From: Neptuniibacter sp. 1_MG-2023
Lineage (GTDB): Bacteria > Pseudomonadota > Gammaproteobacteria > Pseudomonadales > Balneatricaceae
Direction of reading: 5' to 3'
DNA: 64,000 nucleotides
NCBI RefSeq assembly: GCF_030547185.1
Contig: NZ_JAUOQR010000011.1
Location: 54,116 to 118,115, forward strand
Below are positions 1 through 8,833 of this stretch, one piece after another (position 1 is the stretch's first letter; each line of letters opens with the position of its first letter). The translations under genes and the position numbers were made by a program. The notes beneath the pieces were generated by a model. The model did no database searches and was not told where the DNA came from. It saw only the letters and a list, made by a program, of their open reading frames with translations.

Positions 1-238
1 ACTCTATACGTAGCTCATGATCTTCTCGGGGTCGCAGTAACAACTGGTGCGCGCCCAAAGTCACGGTATCCGTATAGTTATAATAGGTACGATGAATGAT
101 TTTATAACGTTTCATAATGCCCCTAAAGTGAAAGTTCAAACTTACATAAGAGAACCTTGCAGCCAACCTAAAAGATCATATAAAACTCACAGATCTAAAC
201 AAGATCTACATCGATTCACAGACAACCCATAGTGTGAA
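1..238. other. Left edge, no gene recognised
   Basis: A short open frame can be read on the plus strand here. It has no recognisable protein character, no good ribosome site and no partner gene, so I do not call it. Nothing else is seen. Confidence 0.5.
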
Positions 239-523
239 TTAAGGTTTGATGCTTTTTGTGGCCAAGACGCATGCCTTACAAATACACGCAGTATTGAGGT
301 GCGATGCAGACACTTGGCTTACCAACTCATGGGGAAACTCTATTTGGCTATCAGAACACCAGCAAGAGAGAGCCTCACCACTTGAGTTGAGATGTCCACA
401 ATGATTATCTTTGCCACACAGAGGGCATTTATCGGATGGGCACAGGTCTTCTTGATTCAACGTAAGCAACCCCAATGAAGTCGTCGCATTAAACAATAAG
501 TTTAACCCATTAATCGCCACCAT
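239..523 (-). CDS. Cysteine-rich CWC family protein
   Basis: A 94-residue protein whose centre holds the Cys pattern of the cysteine-rich CWC family: CPLCG, then NHCGH, then CWC, and a late CICKAC. These pairs look like a small zinc-binding module, but the family's function is not known. The first ~25 residues are not Cys-rich and may be an N-terminal extension, since family members are usually about 70 residues; there is no later Met to choose instead. It stands alone between non-coding stretches. The family call is fairly firm; the role is unknown. Confidence 0.7.
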   Translation of the reverse strand: MVAINGLNLLFNATTSLGLLTLNQEDLCPSDKCPLCGKDNHCGHLNSSGEALSCWCSDSQIEFPHELVSQVSASHLNTACICKACVLATKSIKP

Positions 524-639
524 GATCCATTAATCTTTCAGATCAATCCTATCGCCGCCAAAGCCACATATAAGTACCCATGGGGTTACATCGCGTAGAT
601 GCTTTAATCATAGAACAAAACCAGACCAGCGGATGAATC

Positions 640-1143
640 TCAATGCGAGTCAACCGAGACAAGAAACTGCGAAAATAGCTGTTCAACTACTTCAATCGAG
701 CTATTAAGCCGATGATCACCGGAAATGAGATGCAATGAGCAATCCACGGCTTTGGCAAAGCGAATCGAGTTTTCGACGGGAATAACATCATCCGACCAAC
801 CATGCACAACTTCCACATACCCATGGGGATGATAGTTTTGCTGCTGATAGTCCTCGTCCTCCATATAGAGTGCAGGAGCCAATAAGAAAACACCTTTGGC
901 ATTCACCTGTTCTGAAGCAACCAATGACACATAACCCCCCATACTAGAACCGACCAACACAAACGCTTCGCCGGTTTCACCCAGTACACTAAGCAAGCGT
1001 TCAACTCTCAGGTCAGGGTCTAAAATATCGGAATAATCAATACTATCGACAGCGTAACCTTTCTGTTGAGCGATACCCGCCAATCGTTTGATTTTACTGC
1101 CCCATGGCCCACTCTCTTTACCATGTGAAAAATAAACTTTCAT
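640..1143 (-). CDS. Small alpha/beta hydrolase (YqiA/YcfP-like size)
   Basis: A 167-residue cytoplasmic hydrolase with a complete-looking catalytic triad: nucleophile elbow GSSMGG with Ser67, an acid in HGWSDD (Asp118/119) and His144 in SGDHRLN. The N-terminal YFSHGKES forms the oxyanion-hole region. The length matches small serine esterases that lack a lid domain. I prefer the ATG at 1143 over an upstream GTG because AAGGGA lies 9 bases before it. No signal peptide. The gene is monocistronic. Substrate unknown; an esterase or thioesterase is likely. Confidence 0.75.
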   Translation of the reverse strand: MKVYFSHGKESGPWGSKIKRLAGIAQQKGYAVDSIDYSDILDPDLRVERLLSVLGETGEAFVLVGSSMGGYVSLVASEQVNAKGVFLLAPALYMEDEDYQQQNYHPHGYVEVVHGWSDDVIPVENSIRFAKAVDCSLHLISGDHRLNSSIEVVEQLFSQFLVSVDSH

Positions 1144-1731
1144 AGACACTTATCCCTTTTATCCTGTGAAGTGATGCGGGTAGCACGCTGTTAAAGACCA
1201 CACAGTATCATGATATGGCCAGCTATATGGGTCAAACACAATGGAAATACTCATCAGTCCAAGATAAGTATTTTCTAATAATTTTTCGCTCTGGCACCCT
1301 GTCAGACATAAAGGATGGGCTCCCACGGTCACGTCGTTTAATTCTAGATATGGTATTCGCCCTTCTTCCTGTTACCTAGCCCTCCTTTCTGTGACCTAGT
1401 CCTGCTTTGGTGATGCCTAGGTACAATGATCGCCCCTATTGATCATCGAGCATGGAAAGTGAAGATAAAAAGTTAAAATCCACAAATCCACGCATTTAAC
1501 GCACATTTATGTAACAAAAGAAGCACAACGCTAGTGCAAAGGGACTCGCCCACAGCCAATTTATAGCCTGTCACTCGACGTTCTTTCCTTCTATTGAGCT
1601 ATAAATGCTCGCTAGATAGGCATAATATCGTAAAAATACGTTTATTTTATTCCTATTACGAATTTTATATTCTTGTGGAACAAGATTTGCTTATAGATAG
1701 TGCTTACTGGGTACTCCTTTTGGAATTAGCT
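1144..1731. other. Intergenic stretch before chemoreceptor gene
   Basis: About 590 bases without a convincing gene if the ATG at 1732 is the true start of the next gene. It holds a degenerate three-copy tandem repeat near 1361-1420 (listed separately) and AT-rich sequence that probably carries the promoters of the two flanking divergent genes. No RNA gene was recognised. Confidence 0.5.
1361..1420. repeat. Three degenerate ~20-bp tandem repeats
   Basis: Three consecutive pyrimidine-rich units of about 20 bases, each ending in CCTAG (ends near 1379, 1399 and 1420), with a shared CCT-CTT-TG-ACCTAG outline. The copies are imperfect. They lie between the hydrolase and the chemoreceptor genes; function is unknown. 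Confidence 0.5.
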
Positions 1732-3579
1732 ATGACACTATTTAATAAACTTTTTGGTAAATCACAGAATACAACTTCGGATACCCAAGCATCTATTACC
1801 TATGCGCCAGATTCCCAGACCATCGACATTCCTCGCTTCTCAGATGATGAGAAGCGTTTCTATCGCGCATTACAACTGATTAGTAGCCAAACAGCACAAC
1901 TATCCCGGCAAATATTCAGAGCATTAGAAGCACAAGAAAACTTTCTCTCAGAGATTAACCAACGTGCCACAAAATTAGACACCGAACTCAATGTCGCCAA
2001 CGATTACTTAAACAGCTCTAACACTAAAGTAAGCTCTCTCCAACAACAGATTAAAACAGAAGTAGATGAAGTAAACAGCTCAATTAGCCTATCACTAGAT
2101 GAGATAAGCAGCTCCCTTGCTGATAAATCTAGCAATGTAAACGAGGTGCTTAATGGTATTCTTAAGATAGGGAAAGGGATTAACCTTTTAGCACTTAATG
2201 CCTCAATTGAGGCTGCTCGAGCCGGTGAACATGGTCGCGGATTTGCCGTTGTTGCCGATGAAGTAAGACGCCTAGCAAACGTGACTACAGAGCAAGCCAA
2301 TCAAGCAGCCGAACAGCTCGACTTTTCTCAAGTGAATGCTGAACTAAGTAATATCAGCGCAGCCAATACTGAAAAATTGGACAATTTCGTCCAAGTCACC
2401 CAATCAGCGACAGAGCAATTAACCGAGCTATTTAACTCTATAGCAACACAACTCAGTGCCGTCATGGAGAATACTGCGGTCATCTTTGAAACCCTAGAAA
2501 TGAGCAACGGCTCAATGCAGCGCATCAGCAATAAAAACCAGCTGATTAATCACGTTGTTGAAGATATGTCGAAAGGGTTAGATCAAGTCGATATTCATAG
2601 TACTGATATCCATCTAGCCTCTAAAGCGATCAATCAAACGCTAAATAAATTACACTTAGTTGCCGATGCCGGACATGACCAATTAGACGACGTACTCCGT
2701 CGAGGCAAACTACGCGTCGCCATTGAACCTAGTTTTGTTGGTTTATCATTCCGTGAAAAACTGGGGGAACCGCTTAAAGGCTTAGATGTTGATTATGCAC
2801 TCGCATTTGCCCGCTATCTCGGGGTCGAATGCGAATTTATCGAAGCACCCTGGGATATGTGTACAGAACTACTAACATCAGGCAAAAAGTTCGGCCAACC
2901 ACCCGCCGACATTGTTATCAGCGCCTTACCGCCCTCCGCCGAATATGACAATGTTGCCTATTCTGAAGCGTATACCTACTTACCTTGGGTATTGGCCCGT
3001 CGTAAAGGCGACGATCGAATCAACAGTATCCAAGATCTACAAGATAAAGTTGTCGGTGTGATCAACGACCCTGCAGCCCTAATGATTTTAGAGGATCTAG
3101 GCGTCCGCTGGAGTAGTAACGAGAAAAAACCGGGGGGCAGCATCACGCTGAATAACCTAATCGCCTACTCCGATCAATCTCGCATACACCACTGCCTTGC
3201 CGATGGTATTGTCGATGCCTTTGGTATTGATCTACCCATCTATTACTGGGCATGTAAAAACCCAGCAAGCCCTTGGTACGATAAAATTGAAATAATACCG
3301 GGCAACTTAGCGCCCCGACCATTTTTTTATACTATGGTCGTTAATAGTAGCGCCTCTAGCTATCGCTTATTAGCCCAAGCAAACCGTTTCATCCATTGGT
3401 TTAAGCAACAAAGAGAACGCACCGCGATTGAACAGACATGGCAAGGTACCGCTCTCAATGGCGACGGCTCCTATCGCGACGAACCCGGTAATCTATTAGG
3501 CGAATCCGAGCTAAAAGCACGTTATGAGGCCCACTGTCACAAATTCAATTTAGAACCTAAACCCTTAAAAGCCCAATAA
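1732..3579 (+). CDS. Soluble chemoreceptor with C-terminal solute-binding domain
   Basis: A 615-residue protein with two parts. Residues ~60-330 are a methyl-accepting chemotaxis signalling coiled coil with the conserved hairpin tip ([14 protein letters not shown], then [12 protein letters not shown]), which contacts CheA/CheW. Residues ~340-600 are an SBP_bac_3 domain of the kind that binds amino acids in the periplasm, starting at [12 protein letters not shown]. No signal peptide and no membrane segment are seen, so both parts should be cytoplasmic. I prefer the ATG at 1732 (GGA seven bases upstream) over a TTG at 1594 that would add 46 unusual residues. Presumably it senses an intracellular small metabolite. 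Both domain calls are solid; the ligand is unknown. Confidence 0.8.
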   Translation: MTLFNKLFGKSQNTTSDTQASITYAPDSQTIDIPRFSDDEKRFYRALQLISSQTAQLSRQIFRALEAQENFLSEINQRATKLDTELNVANDYLNSSNTKVSSLQQQIKTEVDEVNSSISLSLDEISSSLADKSSNVNEVLNGILKIGKGINLLALNASIEAARAGEHGRGFAVVADEVRRLANVTTEQANQAAEQLDFSQVNAELSNISAANTEKLDNFVQVTQSATEQLTELFNSIATQLSAVMENTAVIFETLEMSNGSMQRISNKNQLINHVVEDMSKGLDQVDIHSTDIHLASKAINQTLNKLHLVADAGHDQLDDVLRRGKLRVAIEPSFVGLSFREKLGEPLKGLDVDYALAFARYLGVECEFIEAPWDMCTELLTSGKKFGQPPADIVISALPPSAEYDNVAYSEAYTYLPWVLARRKGDDRINSIQDLQDKVVGVINDPAALMILEDLGVRWSSNEKKPGGSITLNNLIAYSDQSRIHHCLADGIVDAFGIDLPIYYWACKNPASPWYDKIEIIPGNLAPRPFFYTMVVNSSASSYRLLAQANRFIHWFKQQRERTAIEQTWQGTALNGDGSYRDEPGNLLGESELKARYEAHCHKFNLEPKPLKAQ

Positions 3580-3791
3580 CCGGTGCAACCTTAAGGAACC
3601 GTAAAACAACAGAAAACTTGAATTAGGATCTCTTATAAGTAGCCCCCTAGACTGAAAAGCTTTAGGGCAAACGTCATCGACCAATATAAATAGAATCTAT
3701 ATACCCTGCACCGTAGTTAAAACTACTGCACGAGATATAGACGAGAAAAGAGCGATAAAACAATAAAAAGGCAAATGCTTTTCAACGGTTC

Positions 3792-4127
3792 TTACAGATG
3801 GTGATCTAAAGCACCTGGCACAAATAATAGATTCGGATTGGCATGCATATTTATTGTAGCAACCTGAACTGGCTTGTGATGGCCCAGAGTTGAAGGTTTA
3901 GAAGAAGCCGTCAGTTTTAGATAACCATTCATATCAAATGGCCCACCCTTAATGCTTATAGGCGCGTTTCTGGGCTGATCAGAACCGACAACTGCTGCCT
4001 TGTTCAAATAACCTGCCATATCATAAAAACCACCTTTATATTGAGTGGAAACACCTTCAGAACCTGCAACAGCAGATAAAGAAAAAACCATCGCCGAGAA
4101 AAAACCTATTCCTATTTTTAAATTCAT
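3792..4127 (-). CDS. Small secreted protein with two GG-F-DM-GYL repeats
   Basis: A 111-residue protein with a clear signal peptide (hydrophobic residues 5-20, likely cut after AVA). The mature part contains two similar blocks, KGGFYDMAGYL near residue 31 and KGGPFDMNGYL near residue 60, separated by about 30 residues, which suggests an internal duplication. I do not recognise the family. It stands alone and is probably periplasmic or exported. Confidence 0.6.
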   Translation of the reverse strand: MNLKIGIGFFSAMVFSLSAVAGSEGVSTQYKGGFYDMAGYLNKAAVVGSDQPRNAPISIKGGPFDMNGYLKLTASSKPSTLGHHKPVQVATINMHANPNLLFVPGALDHHL

Positions 4128-4341
4128 AACACAGCCTGCTTACGGTTAATTACTCATTACCCTTTTTTACAGGGCACTAAATATTCTGATATGAAATTGC
4201 AAAGATAGTTCCATTAGTTAAAAATAGAGGCCGTTACACCTAATCACCATGTGTTAACGATTGAAATCAATTGGTTACAAATTAACCTTAAAAAATATTT
4301 TATTTCATCATAAGAACAATGATGTAAAGTCTGTTTCTCTT

Positions 4342-4371
4342 TTGCTACAGCTGCCCTAACAGCTGTAGCAA
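4342..4371. terminator. 12-bp perfect hairpin
   Basis: The arms 4342-4353 (TTGCTACAGCTG) and 4360-4371 pair perfectly around a CCCTAA loop. No strong T-run follows on either strand, so it may be a Rho-assisted terminator, an mRNA end-protector or part of the neighbouring REP-like element. It lies between minus-strand genes. Confidence 0.5.
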
Positions 4372-4407
4372 TAAAGCTACGCCCTAAGCCCCTCAGGTTA
4401 CACTGAG

Positions 4408-4434
4408 CCTTTCGCTCACAGGCTGAATTCCTAC
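4408..4434. repeat. REP-like dispersed repeat, copy 1
   Basis: A 27-base block beginning CCTTTCGCTCAC and ending TCCTAC. It matches 15217-15243 at 23 of 27 positions. The sequence style resembles the REP elements of pseudomonads. The two copies lie outside the two ends of the cassette array. Confidence 0.55.
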
Positions 4435-4508
4435 CTAATGTAGCGTGCTTGACCGACAGGAAAAATAATCAAATAGGCTCTAGGCAAGACGCCCCCTAGC
4501 CCCACTCT

Positions 4509-4907
4509 CTATTTGCAAAGCTGGTGACTATCTAATCTGATCACACAACTCTTAGGATTAAGCGCTTGCCAATAGACTTTATCAACAACGGCATTACAGC
4601 CGGCATCTTCTATAAGGGCAATATCCTCATCGCATAATAGAAGCACCGCATTGTCACCTTGCACTTCAACTTTGATGATATATTCGGCAAAAGGGGCAAC
4701 CTTATCCGGTTGCTCAATCGAAACACGTTCTAAGGCTTGATGACCATTTTCAATCGCAACCTCTCCAAATTTAATAGAACCATCAACCGTTTGAGACAGG
4801 TCTTTAAATTGTGACGCTAAGTCATACATTTTTTCATTGTTATAAGGGTTAGATGTAGAGCATCCAACGATTAGCATAGATACAATAATAAAGAGTAGAT
4901 GTTTCAT
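4509..4907 (-). CDS. Predicted lipoprotein
   Basis: A 132-residue protein with a lipoprotein signal: a charged MKH start, a hydrophobic core and the lipobox LIVGC with Cys16. The mature region has four more Cys residues, possibly two disulfides, which would fit a periplasmic location. I do not recognise the family. Its ATG overlaps the stop of the phospholipase C-like gene by four bases (ATGA), so the two are translationally coupled and may act together. Confidence 0.65.
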   Translation of the reverse strand: MKHLLFIIVSMLIVGCSTSNPYNNEKMYDLASQFKDLSQTVDGSIKFGEVAIENGHQALERVSIEQPDKVAPFAEYIIKVEVQGDNAVLLLCDEDIALIEDAGCNAVVDKVYWQALNPKSCVIRLDSHQLCK

Positions 4908-5827
4908 GTGTTATTCCAAGCGGTTAAATTTCCGTCTTCACAGAGGCCGGTATCTAAATTCCAGTTTAAGAACATATCAACACTCCCCTCATCAAAAACA
5001 GCATTAGCCAAACAACAGATGTATTCCCTTACGTTTTCAACAGCACGTTCGAAAATAGCATCGTAATCGGCGACTCCATCAGGCGTTTTTAAAGCTTTAA
5101 TATAAGAGGGATCGATGGCGTCTTGATTGGGATAAACTAACCCTTGTTTAGCCGCAACATGCCGAGCAAAAGGAAAAAGTCGATAACCTTCGTCGGCGTT
5201 ATCCACGATGAACCGAAAACCTTTATGCCAACCATTAATATCTGGCGGTGTAGCATTCGCTTTTTCAGGGAAGATCTCCGTTAAACAGCGTCCCCATAAC
5301 GTCGTGATGGTTTTATCTAAATCCGATGGATTATGAGCATCATTACAGGCACCAATATTATCTCTAACTCTATCGGCATAGCCGATTTTGCCTAAGTTCA
5401 GCTTTGGCCAGATATATGCGTCTTGGTTCATTTCACAGATGCGGTGCTCTTTTGCATTCTCCTTATAAGGCCCAACTCTCAGCTCAATCACAGGGTGAAT
5501 TGTAATATCAGTAATCACATGGGCAACAAAACCACACAGCCAAGAAAACGCTTTCTCTTGCTCTTTATTCGGCAGCACCTTCACAAGCAAGATTGCTTTT
5601 TTTATTAAGACACCTACTTTTTCATAATGCATCTTATCTGCCCACGCCTTTTGAGCTGGGCTTATTAACATCAAATAGGGATAGTCAGGACTGACACAGC
5701 CCAACTCAACAAACTTTTGATTTCTACTTAGGATTAACTTTGCCCTCTTAGGCATATCTAGTTTTTTGAGGTTTGCATTACTTAGTGCGAAATTAACCGC
5801 TGCAAGATGTGCGAATGCACCAGGCAT
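4904..5827 (-). CDS. Zinc-dependent phospholipase C family protein
   Basis: A 307-residue protein starting MPGAFAHL, typical of the zinc-dependent phospholipase C/S1-P1 nuclease-like fold. Metal ligands can be picked out: His7, Asp48, His67 and the motif His103-x3-Asp107-x3-His111 (AHVITDITIHP). There is no signal peptide, unlike secreted phospholipases C, so the activity may be an intracellular or membrane-associated phosphoesterase. It is coupled to the lipoprotein gene downstream. The family call is good; the substrate is not known. Confidence 0.75.
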   Translation of the reverse strand: MPGAFAHLAAVNFALSNANLKKLDMPKRAKLILSRNQKFVELGCVSPDYPYLMLISPAQKAWADKMHYEKVGVLIKKAILLVKVLPNKEQEKAFSWLCGFVAHVITDITIHPVIELRVGPYKENAKEHRICEMNQDAYIWPKLNLGKIGYADRVRDNIGACNDAHNPSDLDKTITTLWGRCLTEIFPEKANATPPDINGWHKGFRFIVDNADEGYRLFPFARHVAAKQGLVYPNQDAIDPSYIKALKTPDGVADYDAIFERAVENVREYICCLANAVFDEGSVDMFLNWNLDTGLCEDGNLTAWNNT

Positions 5828-5868
5828 GGTTCGTCCTTATTATTAATAATGTATCCGTTATGTTACTG

Positions 5869-5986
5869 GCTTAACCTGAGGCCAATAAACTCGTTGCCAG
5901 CAAAACCAAAACAGAAAGCGATTCGAAATATGATTTCAGGCTCCATATGTTTCCCATGTGGCTTTTGACGCAGCTACTTGTTATGT
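5869..5986 (-). other. attC recombination site (integron), terminal, weak
   Basis: Plus-strand ends are GCTTAAC (5869-5875) and GTTATGT (5980-5986), matching the R-box pair of attC in the orientation of the minus-strand genes. The interior has only patchy palindromy, so it is a weaker site than the others. It overlaps the stop of the upstream cassette gene, as attC sites usually do, and would be the last site of the array. Confidence 0.5.
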
Positions 5987-6426
5987 GAAATTATTTTATT
6001 TAAGTAAATTTTATAAATCGTTGTTTGTAAAACAATAGGAATAGCAAAAAACGCGATTGATTGTAAATTATTAGCGATAGAAGTATTGGGAGCATTAAAC
6101 ACCCCTAAACATAGGCTAAAAAATATTGAAACGGCCAAATAAATAAAAATACTAGGGTTATTACTTTTTTCTATTAGCCTGCTGATTGGCATACCGATAA
6201 GAAGCCAGCCTAATAAGGATATCAACACATAGAGAAACAAACCCATTAAAAGTGCAATGATCCATTTAAACATGACGCTAAAAAAGATAAGCACACTATT
6301 ATCTATATCTGAAGGAGCACGAAAGTCGAGGGCCACAAAAAATATAATTAAAATAGGGAAAGGACTCACCAGCACTATCGATGTAAAACAGGCTTTCCAT
6401 CTACTCTCTAACCTAGCGAGACTCAT
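5974..6426 (-). CDS. Four-helix membrane protein, integron cassette gene
   Basis: A 150-residue, very hydrophobic protein with about four membrane segments (near residues 15-35, 45-70, 75-95 and 105-125) and a basic C-terminus. No family was recognised. I choose the ATG at 6426, which has GGGAG about ten bases upstream, over a GTG at 6435. It lies between attC sites at 5869-5986 and 6479-6565, so it is the sole gene of one cassette. Confidence 0.6.
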   Translation of the reverse strand: MSLARLESRWKACFTSIVLVSPFPILIIFFVALDFRAPSDIDNSVLIFFSVMFKWIIALLMGLFLYVLISLLGWLLIGMPISRLIEKSNNPSIFIYLAVSIFFSLCLGVFNAPNTSIANNLQSIAFFAIPIVLQTTIYKIYLNKIISHNK

Positions 6427-6478
6427 ATAGAACACACTCCCATGTTTTTAGGCGGTTTTTATTTTTTTGAAACACAAA

Positions 6479-6565
6479 GCCTTACATAAAGAACCGAAAC
6501 CAAGCGGCAAAGCCGCAAAGTGAAGGTTCAGCACCGCAGGAACGCCATTGATTAATTTGTTAGGC
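6479..6565 (-). other. attC recombination site
   Basis: Bounded on the plus strand by GCCTTAC (a one-base variant of the R box) and GTTAGGC (6559-6565). The centre is strongly palindromic: GAACC and GCGGC pair with GCCGC and GGTTC around a TTT loop. The upstream small ORF ends exactly in this site. Confidence 0.7.
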
Positions 6566-6704
6566 AAGACTGATAATTCCTGCGGACTCTAAGATAACTA
6601 TGAACAAAATAGCGATCAATAAAAAGCTATTACCCAAGCAATGCTCATTCCGAAAACCTTCCAGCTAGACTGAAAATCATACTTATATCTTCAAGATTAA
6701 CCAT
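6560..6704 (-). pseudogene. Small cassette ORF, apparently frameshifted
   Basis: A 151-base cassette lies between two attC sites. It starts ATG at 6704 and reads MVNLEDISMIFSLAG before stopping at residue 19. In the +1 frame the same cassette continues as a hydrophobic membrane helix (NSFLLIAILFIVIL) and ends GISLA followed by a TAA inside the next attC. The two frames together look like one small single-helix membrane protein broken by a one-base change. A programmed frameshift or a sequencing error is also possible. Confidence 0.45.
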
Positions 6705-6716
6705 TTTATATCCTAT

Positions 6717-6773
6717 GCATAACGCCCGCTTAAAATATGCAGCCAAGCGTCATTTTTGAAGTGCTTGTTATAC
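6717..6773 (-). other. attC recombination site
   Basis: A short, clean attC of 57 bases. The plus strand begins GCATAACGCCCGC and ends GTGCTTGTTATAC, whose arms pair imperfectly as attC sites do. It follows the stop of the 2OG oxygenase gene by 15 bases. Confidence 0.8.
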
Positions 6774-6788
6774 TTTGAATCGATCGAC

Positions 6789-7463
6789 TTAACGAGGCGG
6801 GTCAATATTATTATTAATTGAATTGTTAACACGAAACCAACCAGCAATAGAATACCTATCCCTAGTAGCGGGCAACACCTCATGAGGAAACTCTTCACTC
6901 AGAAAAAACACTAAAGTTCCGTATAAAGGAACAACTTTTAACCCTTCACGATCTTGATCATCACTATATAACACCAGCTCACCACCATCAGAGTGTCCCC
7001 AGGCTGGATTTAAGTATGTTACGACCGATAGAACGCGGTTTGCCTCTCCTCGAAAAGCATCGCGATGTCTTTTGTAGTATGCCCCCGGCGAATAATGTGC
7101 AAAATGACTCTCAAAAGAGAATAAACCTAAAAAGAGCCTTTGATTTAAGAAACGCTGTAATTTAGATGTCCAATCGATCCACTTCTTTCCCGCATCCGAC
7201 TCTTCAACAATCCAAAAAATCTCATCCGTTCTTACAAATTCGGTCTTTAAAAAGTCCTCACCACGCCCAATACCTGCATCAGCGTATTTGGCCGCATTTA
7301 AATCTTGTTGGTATGAATACAAAGAACTTGATATATCATCAGGGAGAGCTCCATGCCGAATGCTGTACCCTTGTTTTTCCAGATCATCGGCGATAAGACC
7401 AAATAGTGTTTCATCAAAGGTATTTCCGCCACTCGCTTTGGGAAATTTTTTTAGCACTGCCAA
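6789..7463 (-). CDS. 2OG-Fe(II) oxygenase family protein, cassette gene
   Basis: A 224-residue protein with a prolyl-4-hydroxylase-type double-stranded beta helix in its C-terminal half. It keeps the iron ligands HRD (His-x-Asp) and a distal His in FPHEV, plus the 2-oxoglutarate-binding Arg in DRYSIAGW. It should use 2-oxoglutarate and oxygen to hydroxylate a protein or small substrate in the cytoplasm. There is no ATG; a TTG at 7463 with an AGGT upstream, or a GTG two codons later, is the likely start. It is carried as a single-gene cassette between attC sites. Confidence 0.75.
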   Translation of the reverse strand: MAVLKKFPKASGGNTFDETLFGLIADDLEKQGYSIRHGALPDDISSSLYSYQQDLNAAKYADAGIGRGEDFLKTEFVRTDEIFWIVEESDAGKKWIDWTSKLQRFLNQRLFLGLFSFESHFAHYSPGAYYKRHRDAFRGEANRVLSVVTYLNPAWGHSDGGELVLYSDDQDREGLKVVPLYGTLVFFLSEEFPHEVLPATRDRYSIAGWFRVNNSINNNIDPPR

Positions 7464-7506
7464 TTTTATTTACTACCTATTCAGAATTAATACTTCAACT
7501 CATCTT

Positions 7507-7555
7507 GGATAACGTTGCATTCTCAGACTTGCCCAGTGCAACGCTTTGTTAAAGC
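7507..7555 (-). other. attC recombination site
   Basis: Plus-strand ends are GGATAAC (7507-7513) and GTTAAAG (7548-7554). The inner arms CGTTGCA and TGCAACG pair almost perfectly. At 49 bases it is among the shortest sites in the array. Confidence 0.7.
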
Positions 7556-7635
7556 CATTGGCTAGTATAACCTTATATTTATTAACTGAACTATCTTGTT
7601 GTAAAGCAGCCAGAGCTTTCTCTATTGATGTTCGA

Positions 7636-8130
7636 TCAACCCGATATGCCTTCAGCAGATTCCAGTTCAAGGTTGTCAGGCAAACTACTTATTTTTAACT
7701 GCCCATCATTGATAAACAGAAGAAAAAGTGGCATCCCAATATCATCATCTTCACAGGTAATTGCCCCAACATAACCAATTGAAGTACTAATGGTTGCAAG
7801 CCAACAAGCAAATGGGAGTTCGCTAAGAGCCCCTTCCAATTTATGGCTAGGCAGATATAAATTTACGCCATAATTCATTTGACCATCGGCTGCACAACCA
7901 GGGGAGTAGACTGATTGCCAAAACTCAGATCGCCAACCCCCTACTGGAAACTCCTTGTATGATTTCCAGTAAACATAGTTAGGTAAGCCGCTAGAAAAAA
8001 AGGAGTGATTGGGTAAATCAGTCGGTGGAGAGCCATTACCATTAAGAATATATTCTAATGTGGCAATTTCTGTGGCCATTAGATTGCGTTTAAGTTTTAA
8101 ATTCAACGTAAAAGTATAGTGATTCGACAT
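7636..8130 (-). CDS. Hypothetical protein, cassette gene
   Basis: A 164-residue soluble protein of unknown family, starting MSNHYTF at 8130. An upstream start at 8178 would add 16 unlikely residues and touch the preceding gene; GGGG lies about 12 bases before the chosen ATG. It is rich in aromatic residues and begins with a beta-strand-like segment (HYTFTLNLKL). No signal peptide or motif is seen. It follows the YdeI-like gene with a 55-base gap and is upstream of a clear attC. Confidence 0.55.
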   Translation of the reverse strand: MSNHYTFTLNLKLKRNLMATEIATLEYILNGNGSPPTDLPNHSFFSSGLPNYVYWKSYKEFPVGGWRSEFWQSVYSPGCAADGQMNYGVNLYLPSHKLEGALSELPFACWLATISTSIGYVGAITCEDDDIGMPLFLLFINDGQLKISSLPDNLELESAEGISG

Positions 8131-8185
8131 AGTATTATTTCTGCCCCAACCCTGAGTACTAAGCGCATTGATATACACGATTCAA

Positions 8186-8761
8186 CTATTTGGGTTTTTC
8201 CTCATGCACAAGCATTTCCATATATTTTGTGAAACGCCTTTGTCTAGTTTCAGGTTTCTTTGCGCTTGTTAAACCATAAGCGATAACATAACGACTCGAT
8301 TTATTAAGTGTCTCAAAAAAAAATTTTACTCTTGGCTGATTATCCAATGCTACTAAGAAATCTGCAGGCACTTCCATTTCACTTACTACATAGGCGTTTT
8401 CCCACCGACCGTCAGCCTTTGCTGCACGCACATGTACAAGCCCAGGTTCCCTCATCCGGTCTTCGCCGATCAAACGTTCCACATGCTCTGTGTTTCTTTT
8501 AGACCAGTTGCTTCGTGCTGTTCTAGGAGTTATGCGTTGAAGATAGGCTTGATCATCAATTGACTTTTTTACGCCGTCAATCCAGCCCCAGCATAAAACT
8601 TCTATCACCACATCATTCCAAGTAACACTTGGGATTCCAGTATTCTTTTTAAAAATCTTTACCCACAACTCACGTTCCCTTGCATGATTCTTCTCGAGCC
8701 ACTTGCCAAGATCTTTTGGCGTTGCAAATGCAATAATTTTTAATGGATCAGGTTCTGGCAT
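8186..8761 (-). CDS. YdeI/OmpD-associated family protein
   Basis: A 191-residue protein of the YdeI/OmpD-associated (OmdA) family. Typical features are the start ATPKDLGKWLEKNH, the central CWGWIDGVKKSIDD with RITPR, SNWSKRN, and the C-terminal KPETRQRRFTKYMEML. Members are linked in the literature to bacteriocin or stress protection, but the molecular function is not settled. It lies inside the cassette array; a clear attC on its upstream side was not found, so it may share a cassette with neighbours or have a decayed site. Confidence 0.75.
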   Translation of the reverse strand: MPEPDPLKIIAFATPKDLGKWLEKNHARERELWVKIFKKNTGIPSVTWNDVVIEVLCWGWIDGVKKSIDDQAYLQRITPRTARSNWSKRNTEHVERLIGEDRMREPGLVHVRAAKADGRWENAYVVSEMEVPADFLVALDNQPRVKFFFETLNKSSRYVIAYGLTSAKKPETRQRRFTKYMEMLVHEEKPK

Positions 8762-8833
8762 CTAAATTAGATTCTCTTTAGTGATTGGTTGGCGTTATAA
8801 AAAGCTATCACGTTGCTTGGCCTTATTTAATGT

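Larger units (their letters stand above)
4128..4508. other. Intergenic stretch with strong hairpin and REP-like repeat
   Basis: About 380 bases with no gene. It contains a perfect 12-bp stem hairpin at 4342-4371 and one copy of a REP-like repeat at 4408-4434 (both listed separately). The rest is AT-rich and probably includes the promoter of the secreted peptide gene. Confidence 0.5.

Noticed and set aside
47..232. 61-codon open frame on the plus strand at the left edge
   Set aside because: No ribosome site, no recognisable composition, no conserved partner.
8770..8820. Possible attC between the YdeI-like and acetyltransferase genes (GGCGTTATA and CGTTGCTTGG)
   Set aside because: The boxes are in the opposite orientation to the other sites and the arms do not pair well; it may be a decayed site.
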